A DNA stretch of 32,637 nucleotides from an uncultured Acidimicrobiales bacterium (GTDB lineage: Bacteria; Actinomycetota; Acidimicrobiia; Acidimicrobiales; SHLQ01): assembly GCA_938041035.1 (NCBI GenBank), contig CALHYX010000012.1:1-32637 (forward strand). Direction: 5' to 3'. Below, piece after piece: positions 8,546 through 15,994 of this stretch (position 1 is the stretch's first letter; each line of letters starts with the position of its first letter). Both the position numbers and the translations under genes were made by a program. The notes beneath the pieces were generated by a model. It searched no databases. It worked only from the letters and a program-made list of their open reading frames with translations, and was not told where the DNA came from.

Positions 8546-10204
8546 TTACGACAACCAGACGGCGGCGAGGTCCAGGGTGCCGTCGCCGCGTTGGGCGTAG
8601 TCCTGTACCCGGTCGCTTACCGCCACGACCCGATCGATGGTGAACAGGGGCAACACGACCATGGCCGAGAGCACCTCGGCTTCGAGGTCCCGGTAGGCGG
8701 CGGCCCGATCGAGCGTGCCGGTGGTCGACCGCGCCGTCGAGAGCAGCGCGTCGACCTCGTCGTCGGCGAGGCCGACCAGGTTGTCGGGGCTGGCCGAGGC
8801 AAACAGCGGGCCCAGCCAGGCATCGGGGGACTCGTACCCGCCGAGCCAACCGAAGCGGAACAGTTCGTGTTCGCCGGCTTCGACCCGCTCGCCGATCTCC
8901 TCGACCGACCCGGGATGCAGAGCCGTCGGGATGCCGACCGCTTCGAGTTGTTCGGCCACCGCTTCGGCCATGGCCGCTTCGCGCGGGTCGCCATCGAGGT
9001 AGTCGATGTCGACCGTCGGTACGTCGCCGTCGGGGAAGGCGGTGGTCACCAGCTGCTCGGCCAGGCTGGGGTTGTGGCGGCACCGGTCACCGCAGGCGTC
9101 CGAACTCGAGCCGGCGACCGCCGGCGGCACCAGCCCGGTCATGGGCGATGCGACCCCGTCGAAGAGGTCGGCGACCAGCGCGGCGCGGTCGACGGCGCGA
9201 ACGATGGCCAGCCGCAGGGCCGGTGTGGCGAGATCCTCGGCGGCTGCGTTCATGCCAAAGAAGGCGTTGGCGCCATAGGGCGTGCGGGCTTCGTAACCGA
9301 TCGATGCATCGGTGGTGCCGACCCGGTCCGACGGGACGGCGGCCCAGTCGACCTCGCCGGCGCTGAAGGCGTCGTAGGCATCGTCGGCGGTGGCGAACAC
9401 GCGGAGGTCGACGCCGTCGAGGCGCCCCACGAAGCGATCCGTCCGCCGCAACAACACGGTGTTGTCGGCCCGGCCGTCGAAGGTCAGCGGGCCGCTGCCC
9501 ACCGGTTCGCTGGCGAAGGTCGACCCCGGCACCTGGATGGCGTCGCGTGGAACGATGCCGAACATGGGGCTGGCCAGCAGCTCGGCGAGCGGACTGAACG
9601 GTTCAACGAGGCGGACCTGCACGCTGGCGGAACCGAACGCCGCGATACCGCTCAACTCGGCGGTCTCTCCGGCGGCGACTGCGTCGTAGCCCTCGATAGC
9701 GCGCAGCTGGTAGCCGGCAACCGATTCCAGACCGAGCCCGGCAATCCGCTCGATCGACCACTTGACGTCGCTGGCGGTCACCAGCCGGCCGTTGGCAAAG
9801 GTGTGTTCGCCCAGCTCGAAGGTCCAGGTGAGCTGATCGTCGCTCACCGACCAGGAGGTGGCCAACGATGCGGTGGCCTCACCGGAGTCGGCGTCGATGG
9901 CCGTGAGCCCGTCGAACAACAGGTCGAGGGCGACCATGGTGGGGACCGAGGTCGGGTCGGCGTCGACCGGGTCGAGCGAGGTGAGACCGCTGACCCCGAT
10001 GATGAGAACTCCACCGTCGCGCGGCGTGCCGTCGGCGCCGGGGACGGTCTCATCGGCGAACGGAACGCTATCGGGGGGCGTGGAAGCGGCGGTGGCCGGT
10101 GTCGCCGGGGCCGTATCGGGGGGGCTCAATGTGGGCCCGGCCGGCGACGAGCAGGCCGAAGCGACCAGCAAAACAACGAGGAGCAGAGCGAGGAGACGCG
10201 ACAC
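8546..10204 (-). CDS. Family 5 (peptide/oligopeptide-type) ABC transporter substrate-binding lipoprotein
   Basis: The 552-residue product begins with a lipoprotein signal peptide (MSRLLALLLVVLLVASAC), with the lipidated Cys expected at residue 18. The lipobox is slightly relaxed, having Ala at -3. A Pro/Thr/Ala-rich linker follows, then GGVLIIGVSGLTSLDP, the usual opening of family 5 solute-binding proteins. LATSWSVSDDQLTWTFEL and VKWSIERI further on are typical of DppA/OppA-like proteins. It would sit on the outside of the membrane and capture peptides or similar solutes. No permease or ATPase gene is near, so it is an orphan binding protein. It lies 60 bases downstream of secG. That gap contains a direct repeat of GTGAACGGG (10234-10242 and 10252-10260, plus-strand reading). 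Confidence 0.9.
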   Translation of the reverse strand: MSRLLALLLVVLLVASACSSPAGPTLSPPDTAPATPATAASTPPDSVPFADETVPGADGTPRDGGVLIIGVSGLTSLDPVDADPTSVPTMVALDLLFDGLTAIDADSGEATASLATSWSVSDDQLTWTFELGEHTFANGRLVTASDVKWSIERIAGLGLESVAGYQLRAIEGYDAVAAGETAELSGIAAFGSASVQVRLVEPFSPLAELLASPMFGIVPRDAIQVPGSTFASEPVGSGPLTFDGRADNTVLLRRTDRFVGRLDGVDLRVFATADDAYDAFSAGEVDWAAVPSDRVGTTDASIGYEARTPYGANAFFGMNAAAEDLATPALRLAIVRAVDRAALVADLFDGVASPMTGLVPPAVAGSSSDACGDRCRHNPSLAEQLVTTAFPDGDVPTVDIDYLDGDPREAAMAEAVAEQLEAVGIPTALHPGSVEEIGERVEAGEHELFRFGWLGGYESPDAWLGPLFASASPDNLVGLADDEVDALLSTARSTTGTLDRAAAYRDLEAEVLSAMVVLPLFTIDRVVAVSDRVQDYAQRGDGTLDLAAVWLS

Positions 10205-10264
10205 CTCTCACCATCGGCAGAAGTCCGCGCCGTGTGAACGGGAAAGAGAAGGTGAACGGGCCGC

Positions 10265-10498
10265 TCAGCGCGGCAGCATCAACGCCAGCACGATCGTGGT
10301 GAAGCCGAAGATCAGCGACAAGACGATCGTGATGCGATCGAGGTTCTGCTCGACAACCGTGGAACCCGCGGCCGCTGCGCCCACGCCACCACCGAACATG
10401 TCGGAGAGGCCGCCACCCTTGCCGCTGTGCAGCAGGACGAGAACGATGAGCGCGATCGAAACGATCACGTGAAGGACGACGACGAACCAGAAGATCAC
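10265..10498 (-). CDS. secG: Preprotein translocase subunit SecG
   Basis: A 77-residue protein with two hydrophobic segments (about residues 2-24 and 52-74). Between them is the family loop LLHSGKGGGLSDMFGGG, matching the conserved SecG turn. SecG is the small accessory subunit of the SecYEG channel. The GTG at 10498 is chosen because it puts the first residues directly into the first membrane segment and lies 17 bases after the tpiA stop. The frame stays open much further upstream, but that part overlaps tpiA. No good ribosome-binding site is visible, so translation may be coupled to tpiA. Its position after gap-pgk-tpiA is the conserved actinobacterial order. Confidence 0.93.
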   Translation of the reverse strand: MIFWFVVVLHVIVSIALIVLVLLHSGKGGGLSDMFGGGVGAAAAGSTVVEQNLDRITIVLSLIFGFTTIVLALMLPR

Positions 10499-10515
10499 GA
10501 GAACGAGGTTACCAG

Positions 10516-11295
10516 CTAGACGGCGTTGCGATACTGCACGATGCGGGCGAAATCGACGGCGTCGAGCGACGCCCCGCCCACCAGCGCACCGTCGATATCG
10601 GGCTGGGCCATCAGGTCGGGCGCGTTTCCGGGCTTCACCGAGCCGCCGTACTGGATGCGCACGCTCTCCGCCGTCGCCTTGGTGTACAGATCGGCCACGA
10701 CACCGCGCACGGTGGCGCACATCTCCTGGGCATCCTCCGGGGTCGCCGTCTTGCCGGTGCCGATAGCCCAGATGGGCTCGTAGGCGATGACCATGGCGGC
10801 CACCTGCTCGGCCTTCACGCCCTTGAGCCCGGCGGTCACCTGGGCGGTGACCCGCTCGCCGGCGGTCCCGGCTTCGCGTTCTTCGAGCGTCTCGCCACAA
10901 CACAGGATGGGCGTCATCTCCGCGGCGAGGATGGCTTTCACCTTGGCGTTGACCTCTTCGTCGGTCTCGCCGAACACCTGGCGCCGCTCGCTGTGCCCGG
11001 CGATCACCAGGTCGACGTTGAGCTTGGCCAACATGTTGGGCGCCACCTCTCCGGTGAACGCCCCCTTGTCCTCGAAGTGGCAGTGCTGGGCGCCGAGCAG
11101 GATCGGAATCTTGTCGGCATCGAGCACGGTCTGCACCGAGCGCAGGTCGGTGAACGGCGGGTGCACCGACACGTCGACCTCCTCGATGTCTTCCTTGGTG
11201 AGTTCATACGAGAGCTTCTGCACCGTCTGAATCGCCTCGAAATGGTTGTGGTGCATCTTCCAGTTTCCGCTGATCAGCGGCTTGCGGTCGGCCAT
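10516..11295 (-). CDS. tpiA: Triose-phosphate isomerase
   Basis: Interconverts dihydroxyacetone phosphate and glyceraldehyde 3-phosphate. The 259-residue TIM barrel has all catalytic residues: Lys13 in GNWKMH, His101 in AGHSERR and Glu173 in AYEPIWAIGTGKTATP. The phosphate-binding IQYGGSVKPGNA and ALVGGASL segments follow near the C-terminus. The ATG at 11295 is preceded by a purine-rich GAGAGGGAGAGG tract, a clear ribosome-binding region. It lies 27 bases downstream of pgk. Confidence 0.98.
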   Translation of the reverse strand: MADRKPLISGNWKMHHNHFEAIQTVQKLSYELTKEDIEEVDVSVHPPFTDLRSVQTVLDADKIPILLGAQHCHFEDKGAFTGEVAPNMLAKLNVDLVIAGHSERRQVFGETDEEVNAKVKAILAAEMTPILCCGETLEEREAGTAGERVTAQVTAGLKGVKAEQVAAMVIAYEPIWAIGTGKTATPEDAQEMCATVRGVVADLYTKATAESVRIQYGGSVKPGNAPDLMAQPDIDGALVGGASLDAVDFARIVQYRNAV

Positions 11296-11322
11296 CGTGC
11301 GCCTCTCCCTCTCGTAGTGCTT

Positions 11323-12459
11323 CTAGATCGACTCGCCGCGCAACGCGGCGAGTCCGGGCAGATCGCCCTGCTCGAGTAGCTCGAGCGAAGCGCCTCCACC
11401 GGTGGAAACGTGGTCGACGTCGCGGTCGACGCCGAACTGCTTGGCCGCCGCGGCACTGTCGCCACCGCCGACGACGGTGAACGCCTTGGACGTGGCGACC
11501 GCATCGGCGATCGCCCGGGTTCCGGCCTCGAAACGCGGGTCTTCAAAGACGCCCATCGGACCGTTCCACAACACCGTCCGCGCGCCCAGCAACACATCGC
11601 TGAACGCCGCGGCCGTGCCGGGTCCGATATCGACGCCCATCCAGCCCTCGGGTACCGACGGGCCCACCTGGCGAACCTCGCCACCGGCCTCGGGGGCAAA
11701 GAGCGCCCCGCCCGGACCGAGCGCGGTGATGTCGCTCGGCAGGTGAATGGGCTTCCCGCCGTCGAGAAGCCGTCGACAGGTCTCGACCATCTCCTCTTCG
11801 AGCAGCGACGAGCCGGTCGAGTGCCCCTGGGCGGCGAGGAACGTGAAACACATGCCCCCACCGACGATCAGCGCATCGACGGTCTCGAGGAGCGCCTCGA
11901 TCACGCCGAGCTTGTCCGACACCTTCGACCCTCCCATGATCGCCACCATGGGCCGGGCGGGCTGATTCCGAACGCCGAGCATGACCTCGACCTCGTTGGC
12001 CAACAACACCCCGGCCGCCGCCGGTAGATGCTGCGGAGGCCCGACGATCGACGCATGCGCCCGGTGCGACGCCCCGAAGGCGTCGTTGACATAGCCGTCC
12101 TGGCCGTCGATGAGCGAGGCCACGAAGGCGGGTTCGTTGCCGGTCTCGCCCGGGTTCCACCGCAGGTTGTCGAGGAGCGTCACCCCGGGGGCGAGCTCAC
12201 CCAACAGGGCCCGAACGGGGGCAACGTCGGACTCGGGGTCGGGCGCCCCTTTGGGGCGACCCAGATGGGAACACGCCGTGACCTCGGCCCCGCGCTCCTG
12301 CAACCACGCGAGCGTGGGCAGGGCGGCGCGGACCCGTAGGTCGTCGGTGATCACCCCATCGTCGAGGGGTACGTTGAAATCGCAGCGGACCAGAATCCGC
12401 TTGCCTTCGAGGCCGCCGAGCGCAGTCTCGAGGTCGGCGAGCTGCGGTACGGCGCTCAC
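11323..12459 (-). CDS. pgk: Phosphoglycerate kinase
   Basis: Transfers phosphate from 1,3-bisphosphoglycerate to ADP. It is 378 residues, slightly short for the family. Residues about 25-35 read RCDFNVPLDDG (substrate-binding Arg/Asp/Asn), followed by SHLGRPKG. Further on are IMGGSKVSDKLGV, the nucleotide-binding GGGDSAAAA and the C-terminal STGGGASLELL. The GTG start at 12459 overlaps the TGA of gap as GTGA, so the two genes are translationally coupled. The AAGAAGAA tract that codes for the lysine tail of GAPDH lies directly before this GTG and could double as its ribosome-binding site. Confidence 0.98.
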   Translation of the reverse strand: MSAVPQLADLETALGGLEGKRILVRCDFNVPLDDGVITDDLRVRAALPTLAWLQERGAEVTACSHLGRPKGAPDPESDVAPVRALLGELAPGVTLLDNLRWNPGETGNEPAFVASLIDGQDGYVNDAFGASHRAHASIVGPPQHLPAAAGVLLANEVEVMLGVRNQPARPMVAIMGGSKVSDKLGVIEALLETVDALIVGGGMCFTFLAAQGHSTGSSLLEEEMVETCRRLLDGGKPIHLPSDITALGPGGALFAPEAGGEVRQVGPSVPEGWMGVDIGPGTAAAFSDVLLGARTVLWNGPMGVFEDPRFEAGTRAIADAVATSKAFTVVGGGDSAAAAKQFGVDRDVDHVSTGGGASLELLEQGDLPGLAALRGESI

Positions 12460-13541
12460 TTCTTCTTGGCCGCCGCTTTCTTCTTCGCGGGCGCCTTCTT
12501 GGCCGCCGCCTTCTTTTTGGCCGGCTTCTTCTTGGCCTTCTTGGTGCCGACGATCATGGCGAGGTCGACGAGCCGGTTCGAGTAGCCCATCTCGTTGTCG
12601 TACCAGCCGGCGATCTTCACCATGTTGCCCATGGCCATCGTGAGGCCCGAGTCAAAGGTGCACGAGGCGGCGCGGCCAACAATGTCGGAGGACACCAACG
12701 GTTCGTCGCTGTAGTCGAGGACCTTGCGCATCGGGCCCGACGAGGCGGCCTTCTTGAACGCGGCGTTGACCTCTTCGGCGCTCGGCTGCTTCTTCAAGAT
12801 GGCGGTGAAGTCGGTGATCGACCCGTCCGGGATCGGCACCCGCATGGCGATGCCGTCGAGCTTGCCGTTCATCTTCTTGAGCACCAGGCCGGTAGCGCGC
12901 GCCGCACCCGTGGAGGTGGGAATAATATTCACCGCGGCGGCGCGGGCCCGGCGGAGATCCTTGTGCGGACCGTCGACGATCGCCTGGTCGCCGGTGTAGG
13001 CGTGGGTAGTGGTGATCATGCCCTGCACGACACCGAAGGCGTCGTCGAGCACCTTGACCATCGGCACGAAGCAGTTCGTCGTGCACGACGCGTTGGAGAT
13101 CACGTGGTGGCGGTTCGGGTTGTAGTCACCGTCGTTGACCCCGACCACAAAGGTGGCGTCGCAGTCGCCCGACGGAGCCGAGATGATGACCTTCGGGGCA
13201 CCGGCGGTGATATGGGCCTTGGCCTTTTCCTTGGCCGTGAAGATACCGGTGGACTCGATCACGACATCGACACCGAGATCACCCCACGGCAGATCGCCGG
13301 GATTGCGCTCCGACAACACGGTCAGGGTGTCGTCATCCACCTTGATGCCGCCGCGAACGGCCTTGATCTTCTGGGGCAGCTGACCGTGCACGCTGTCGTT
13401 TTTCAGCAGGTGGGCCATGGTCTCGAGCGACCCGAGGTCGTTGACGGCAACAAAGTCGATGTCGGCGTTCATGGCCTTGGCGGCCCGAAAGAAGTTGCGG
13501 CCAATACGGCCGAAGCCGTTGATACCGACGCGAACTGTCAT
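12456..13541 (-). CDS. gap: Glyceraldehyde-3-phosphate dehydrogenase with a lysine/alanine-rich C-terminal tail
   Basis: Oxidises and phosphorylates glyceraldehyde 3-phosphate using NAD(P). Residues 6-15 (GINGFGRIGR) form the dinucleotide-binding loop, Cys153 in SNASCTTN is the catalytic thiol, and His180 in TTTHAYTGDQ is its partner. The canonical C-terminal end EMGYSNRLVDLAMIV is reached at residue 331. The protein then continues for 30 residues made almost only of Lys, Ala and Pro (GTKKAKKKPAKKK and so on), giving 361 residues instead of about 331-335. The tail resembles the histone-H1-like tails of actinobacterial HU proteins. AGGAGA at 13548-13553 supports the ATG at 13541. The gene starts 23 bases after rapZ. 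Confidence 0.98.
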   Translation of the reverse strand: MTVRVGINGFGRIGRNFFRAAKAMNADIDFVAVNDLGSLETMAHLLKNDSVHGQLPQKIKAVRGGIKVDDDTLTVLSERNPGDLPWGDLGVDVVIESTGIFTAKEKAKAHITAGAPKVIISAPSGDCDATFVVGVNDGDYNPNRHHVISNASCTTNCFVPMVKVLDDAFGVVQGMITTTHAYTGDQAIVDGPHKDLRRARAAAVNIIPTSTGAARATGLVLKKMNGKLDGIAMRVPIPDGSITDFTAILKKQPSAEEVNAAFKKAASSGPMRKVLDYSDEPLVSSDIVGRAASCTFDSGLTMAMGNMVKIAGWYDNEMGYSNRLVDLAMIVGTKKAKKKPAKKKAAAKKAPAKKKAAAKKK

Positions 13542-13564
13542 GGATTGTCTCCTGGGTGGGTTTC

Positions 13565-14413
13565 TTACTTGTCGATGTCGCGATGGACGATCGTAGGGTC
13601 ATGGCCGCCTCTTGCCAGCGACCCTGCAACTTTCTCGGCGATTGCCACCGAGCGGTGTCGTCCGCCCGTGCACCCGAAGGCGACGGTGAAATAGGACTTT
13701 CCCTCACGAATGTAGGCGGGCATCAGGAGCCCGAGTAGCCGTTCGAGGCGTTCGAGGAACGAACCGGTCACCCCCTGGCCCAACACGTAGGCGCGCACGG
13801 CCTCGTCGCGGCCGGTGAGGGGACGCAGGTCCTCTTCCCAGTGCGGGTTGGGCAGGAAGCGGCAGTCGATGACCATGTCGACGTCGAGAGGCAGGCCGTG
13901 TTTGAAGCCGAAGGACATCACCGTGGTGCGCATCCCGGAGTCGGGCGAGTCGTCACCGAACAGGTGCAGCATCCGGTCGCGGAGCTGATGCACGTTGAAG
14001 TCGCTCGTGTTCAGCACGACGTCGGCTTCGGCCTTCACCGGTTCGAGAGCCACGCGTTCGGCATCGATCGCGTCGGAGAGGCCGCCGGCATCGCTGAACG
14101 GGTGCCGCCGGCGAGTGCTCTCGTAGCGGCGAATGAGCTGGTCGCGATGCGCTTCGAGGAACACGATGCGCACCCGTTCGCCGGAACTGCGCAACGCGGC
14201 GAGGGCGGGCAGGAGTTCGTCGCTCGCTCCGGCGCCGACCACCAGAGCGACGCGTTCGATCGTCGAACCCGGCGCCTGGGCCAGGTCACCGACCTTGGGG
14301 ATGAGCGCCGGAGGAAGGTTGTCGATAACAAACCAGCCGAGGTCTTCGAGACAGTTGGCCGCCTGCGTGCGACCTGCTCCCGACAACCCGGTGATGACGA
14401 CGAACTCGTTCAC
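13565..14413 (-). CDS. rapZ: RNase adapter / nucleotide-binding protein RapZ (YvcJ)
   Basis: I place the start at the GTG at 14413 (282 residues) because AGAGGAG lies 5 bases before it. A more upstream in-frame ATG at 14473 lacks such a site. Residues 9-16 (GLSGAGRT) form the P-loop, with Arg in the usual Lys position; from memory this change also occurs in other actinobacterial members. The C-terminal domain has the family signature GCTGGRHRSVAIAE. In E. coli RapZ directs RNase E to the GlmZ small RNA. In Gram-positive bacteria the role is less clear and may involve nucleotide or UDP-sugar sensing. The gene is normally followed by yvcK and whiA, but here gap follows directly. Confidence 0.95.
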   Translation of the reverse strand: MNEFVVITGLSGAGRTQAANCLEDLGWFVIDNLPPALIPKVGDLAQAPGSTIERVALVVGAGASDELLPALAALRSSGERVRIVFLEAHRDQLIRRYESTRRRHPFSDAGGLSDAIDAERVALEPVKAEADVVLNTSDFNVHQLRDRMLHLFGDDSPDSGMRTTVMSFGFKHGLPLDVDMVIDCRFLPNPHWEEDLRPLTGRDEAVRAYVLGQGVTGSFLERLERLLGLLMPAYIREGKSYFTVAFGCTGGRHRSVAIAEKVAGSLARGGHDPTIVHRDIDK

Positions 14414-14418
14414 TCCCA

Positions 14419-14425
14419 CTCCTCT
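14419..14425 (-). promoter_or_regulatory. Ribosome-binding site that sets the rapZ start
   Basis: AGAGGAG on the minus strand, 5 bases before the GTG at 14413. It is the strongest Shine-Dalgarno match in the region and decides between this start and the ATG at 14473. Confidence 0.65.
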
Positions 14426-14441
14426 TGTCTCGAACAGCCTA

Positions 14442-14488
14442 CGCCCGCGGGACGGGCGGGCAAGGGTTCCCATCGGCTGAACCCGCCC
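14442..14488 (-). promoter_or_regulatory. Mutually exclusive hairpins ahead of rapZ, attenuator-like
   Basis: In the 90-base gap between the methyltransferase and rapZ, CGCCCG (14442-14447) can pair with CGGGCG (14453-14458). GGGCGGG (14454-14460) can instead pair with CCCGCCC (14482-14488). The two stems share bases 14454-14458, so they exclude each other. A third option, GGGTT/AACCC (14464-14468 with 14480-14484), competes with the second. This could tune rapZ and the glycolytic genes behind it, but may be a by-product of high GC. Confidence 0.3.
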
Positions 14489-14503
14489 ATCTTGAGCACG
14501 CGG

Positions 14504-15238
14504 TCAGCGTTTCGCGCACTCGAGCAGCAGCAACCGGGGAATCGACGCCGCCTCGAGATACTCGGGCGCGCCGGCGAGAAACCCCGGGGGCGGCGCGGGC
14601 TCGTGCATGCGGTGCAGGGTCAACCCGTTGTCGGCGAGGGCGTTGAGATACCGGCTCAACGGCCGGTGTACGAATCGGATGAACACGTCCTTGCGCACCT
14701 CCTCGACCGTGACCGCCTCGTCGAGGTAGTTGCCGACGCGCCAGTACTGCTCGGGCGGTTCGAGGATCTGATCGTCGATCCAGCCGCTGTTCGGCGTCTG
14801 GATCAGCGGATGGTTCAAGAAGAACACGAAGCGCCCGCCCGGTTCGAGGGCCCGGGCCACCTCGGCGATGGCTTCGTCGACCGCGTCGATGTGTTCGAAC
14901 ACCAGGCAGGCGAGCACCGCATCGAACGAAGCGTCGGCGACCGGTAGCTGATCCGCCGGGGCCTGCACGTAGGCCGGGCCACTCCCCCGCTGCTGGGCGA
15001 CGTCGATCTGTTTCCAGGTCGGGTCCACCCCCACCACCGTCGCTCCCGCGGCCGCGGCCACCCGGGCGATCTGGCCCTCGCCGGTACCCACGTCGAGAAT
15101 GCGACGGGCACCCTGCAGTGCCTCGATGGCCATGGGAATGATCTGTTCGACGTATTCGACGTCGGCGCCCTCGGTGAACTCGTCCTGCCACCAATCGGCG
15201 TGGGCATCCCACAGGTCTGGTGATGGTTCGACCGACAT
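14504..15238 (-). CDS. Class I SAM-dependent methyltransferase
   Basis: A 244-residue protein with ATG start. ILDVGTGEGQIARVAA at about residues 46-61 is the SAM-binding motif I, VVGVDPT the acidic strand-2 end, and FDAVLACLVFEHI the motif IV region, as in UbiE/Methyltransf_11 enzymes. Substrate unknown; the fold is shared by enzymes acting on small molecules, lipids and macromolecules. It starts 4 bases after the alpha/beta hydrolase stop, so the pair is very likely cotranscribed. The hydrolase-methyltransferase pair separates uvrC from rapZ, which are usually adjacent in actinobacteria. Confidence 0.88.
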   Translation of the reverse strand: MSVEPSPDLWDAHADWWQDEFTEGADVEYVEQIIPMAIEALQGARRILDVGTGEGQIARVAAAAGATVVGVDPTWKQIDVAQQRGSGPAYVQAPADQLPVADASFDAVLACLVFEHIDAVDEAIAEVARALEPGGRFVFFLNHPLIQTPNSGWIDDQILEPPEQYWRVGNYLDEAVTVEEVRKDVFIRFVHRPLSRYLNALADNGLTLHRMHEPAPPPGFLAGAPEYLEAASIPRLLLLECAKR

Positions 15239-15242
15239 GGAC

Positions 15243-15992
15243 TCAGGCTAGGGCCGCGGCCACCGCCTCGAACGCCGTAACCGACGACGTCATGCCGATG
15301 TGGGTGCCACCGACCTCGATCATCTCCGCGGCCGGGTCCAGGCACGACTGCCACTCCACCACCCCATCGGACTTCGAGTACAGCGCGGTCCAGGCAACGC
15401 CCTCGGGAAACGGGGCGAACAGATCGGACTCATAGATCTTGTCCTCTTCGATGTTGGCGTCGGGGCCGAGCGGCGTGCGCCCGATGAGCCGCAGCGCTTC
15501 GACCGAGCCGCGCAGAACCGCGCTGCGAGGCAGGTGGTGCCGCACCGGCGCCGCCACCGTGATCAGTACCTCGACCAGGTCGGGCAGTCGCCGGGTCACC
15601 ACCCGGCACTGCTGGCCGCCTCGGGAATGCCCGATCAGCACCACGGGCCGCCCGGCGCGTTCGGCGGCCGCCCGCACGGTGGCCTCCACCTGCGACGCCG
15701 CCCACGACGACGACCGCCAGTTCCCGCGCACGGGCGCGATCGCGACCACATAGCCGTGGCGCGCCAACCAGTCCCGCATCTCGCCGAGGCTGCGGCCGGT
15801 GGCCAGGTAGCCCGGAACCAGCACGACCGGGCGGCCGTCGCCGGGCGCGAGACCCGCACCGGCGATCACGTCGGAGTCGCGAAGCGCGGCCAACTCTGCC
15901 GGGGCGCGCAACTCGTTCCATACCGGCCGACCCAGCAGGCCGCGCACGGTCGACGGAAGCGGTGGCAGCTTCGGCTCGGGAACTTCGGCCAT
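15243..15992 (-). CDS. Alpha/beta-hydrolase (esterase/lipase-like)
   Basis: A 249-residue protein. VVLVPGYLATG (about residues 56-66) is the oxyanion-hole strand, GHSRGG at about 121-126 the nucleophile elbow with the catalytic Ser, SDGVV at about 207-211 supplies the probable acid, and GGTHIGM at about 228-234 the His. The triad is thus complete. The pattern resembles PGAP1/lipase-type or triacylglycerol-lipase-like hydrolases. No signal peptide is seen, so it probably acts in the cytoplasm. The start ATG lies 2 bases after the uvrC stop, indicating cotranscription. Confidence 0.87.
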   Translation of the reverse strand: MAEVPEPKLPPLPSTVRGLLGRPVWNELRAPAELAALRDSDVIAGAGLAPGDGRPVVLVPGYLATGRSLGEMRDWLARHGYVVAIAPVRGNWRSSSWAASQVEATVRAAAERAGRPVVLIGHSRGGQQCRVVTRRLPDLVEVLITVAAPVRHHLPRSAVLRGSVEALRLIGRTPLGPDANIEEDKIYESDLFAPFPEGVAWTALYSKSDGVVEWQSCLDPAAEMIEVGGTHIGMTSSVTAFEAVAAALA

Positions 15993-15994
15993 CG

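Noticed and set aside
8543..10237. A 564-codon plus-strand open frame opposite the substrate-binding protein
   Set aside because: Mirror of the lipoprotein gene, with the typical low-complexity of antisense frames in GC-rich DNA.
10499..10903. N-terminal extension of SecG into tpiA, as if a fusion protein
   Set aside because: The extra residues are an out-of-frame reading of tpiA; real SecG proteins start just before the first membrane helix.
14414..14473. rapZ start at the ATG at 14473
   Set aside because: No ribosome-binding site there, the extra 20 residues are Arg-rich and not family-like, and a strong site precedes the GTG at 14413.
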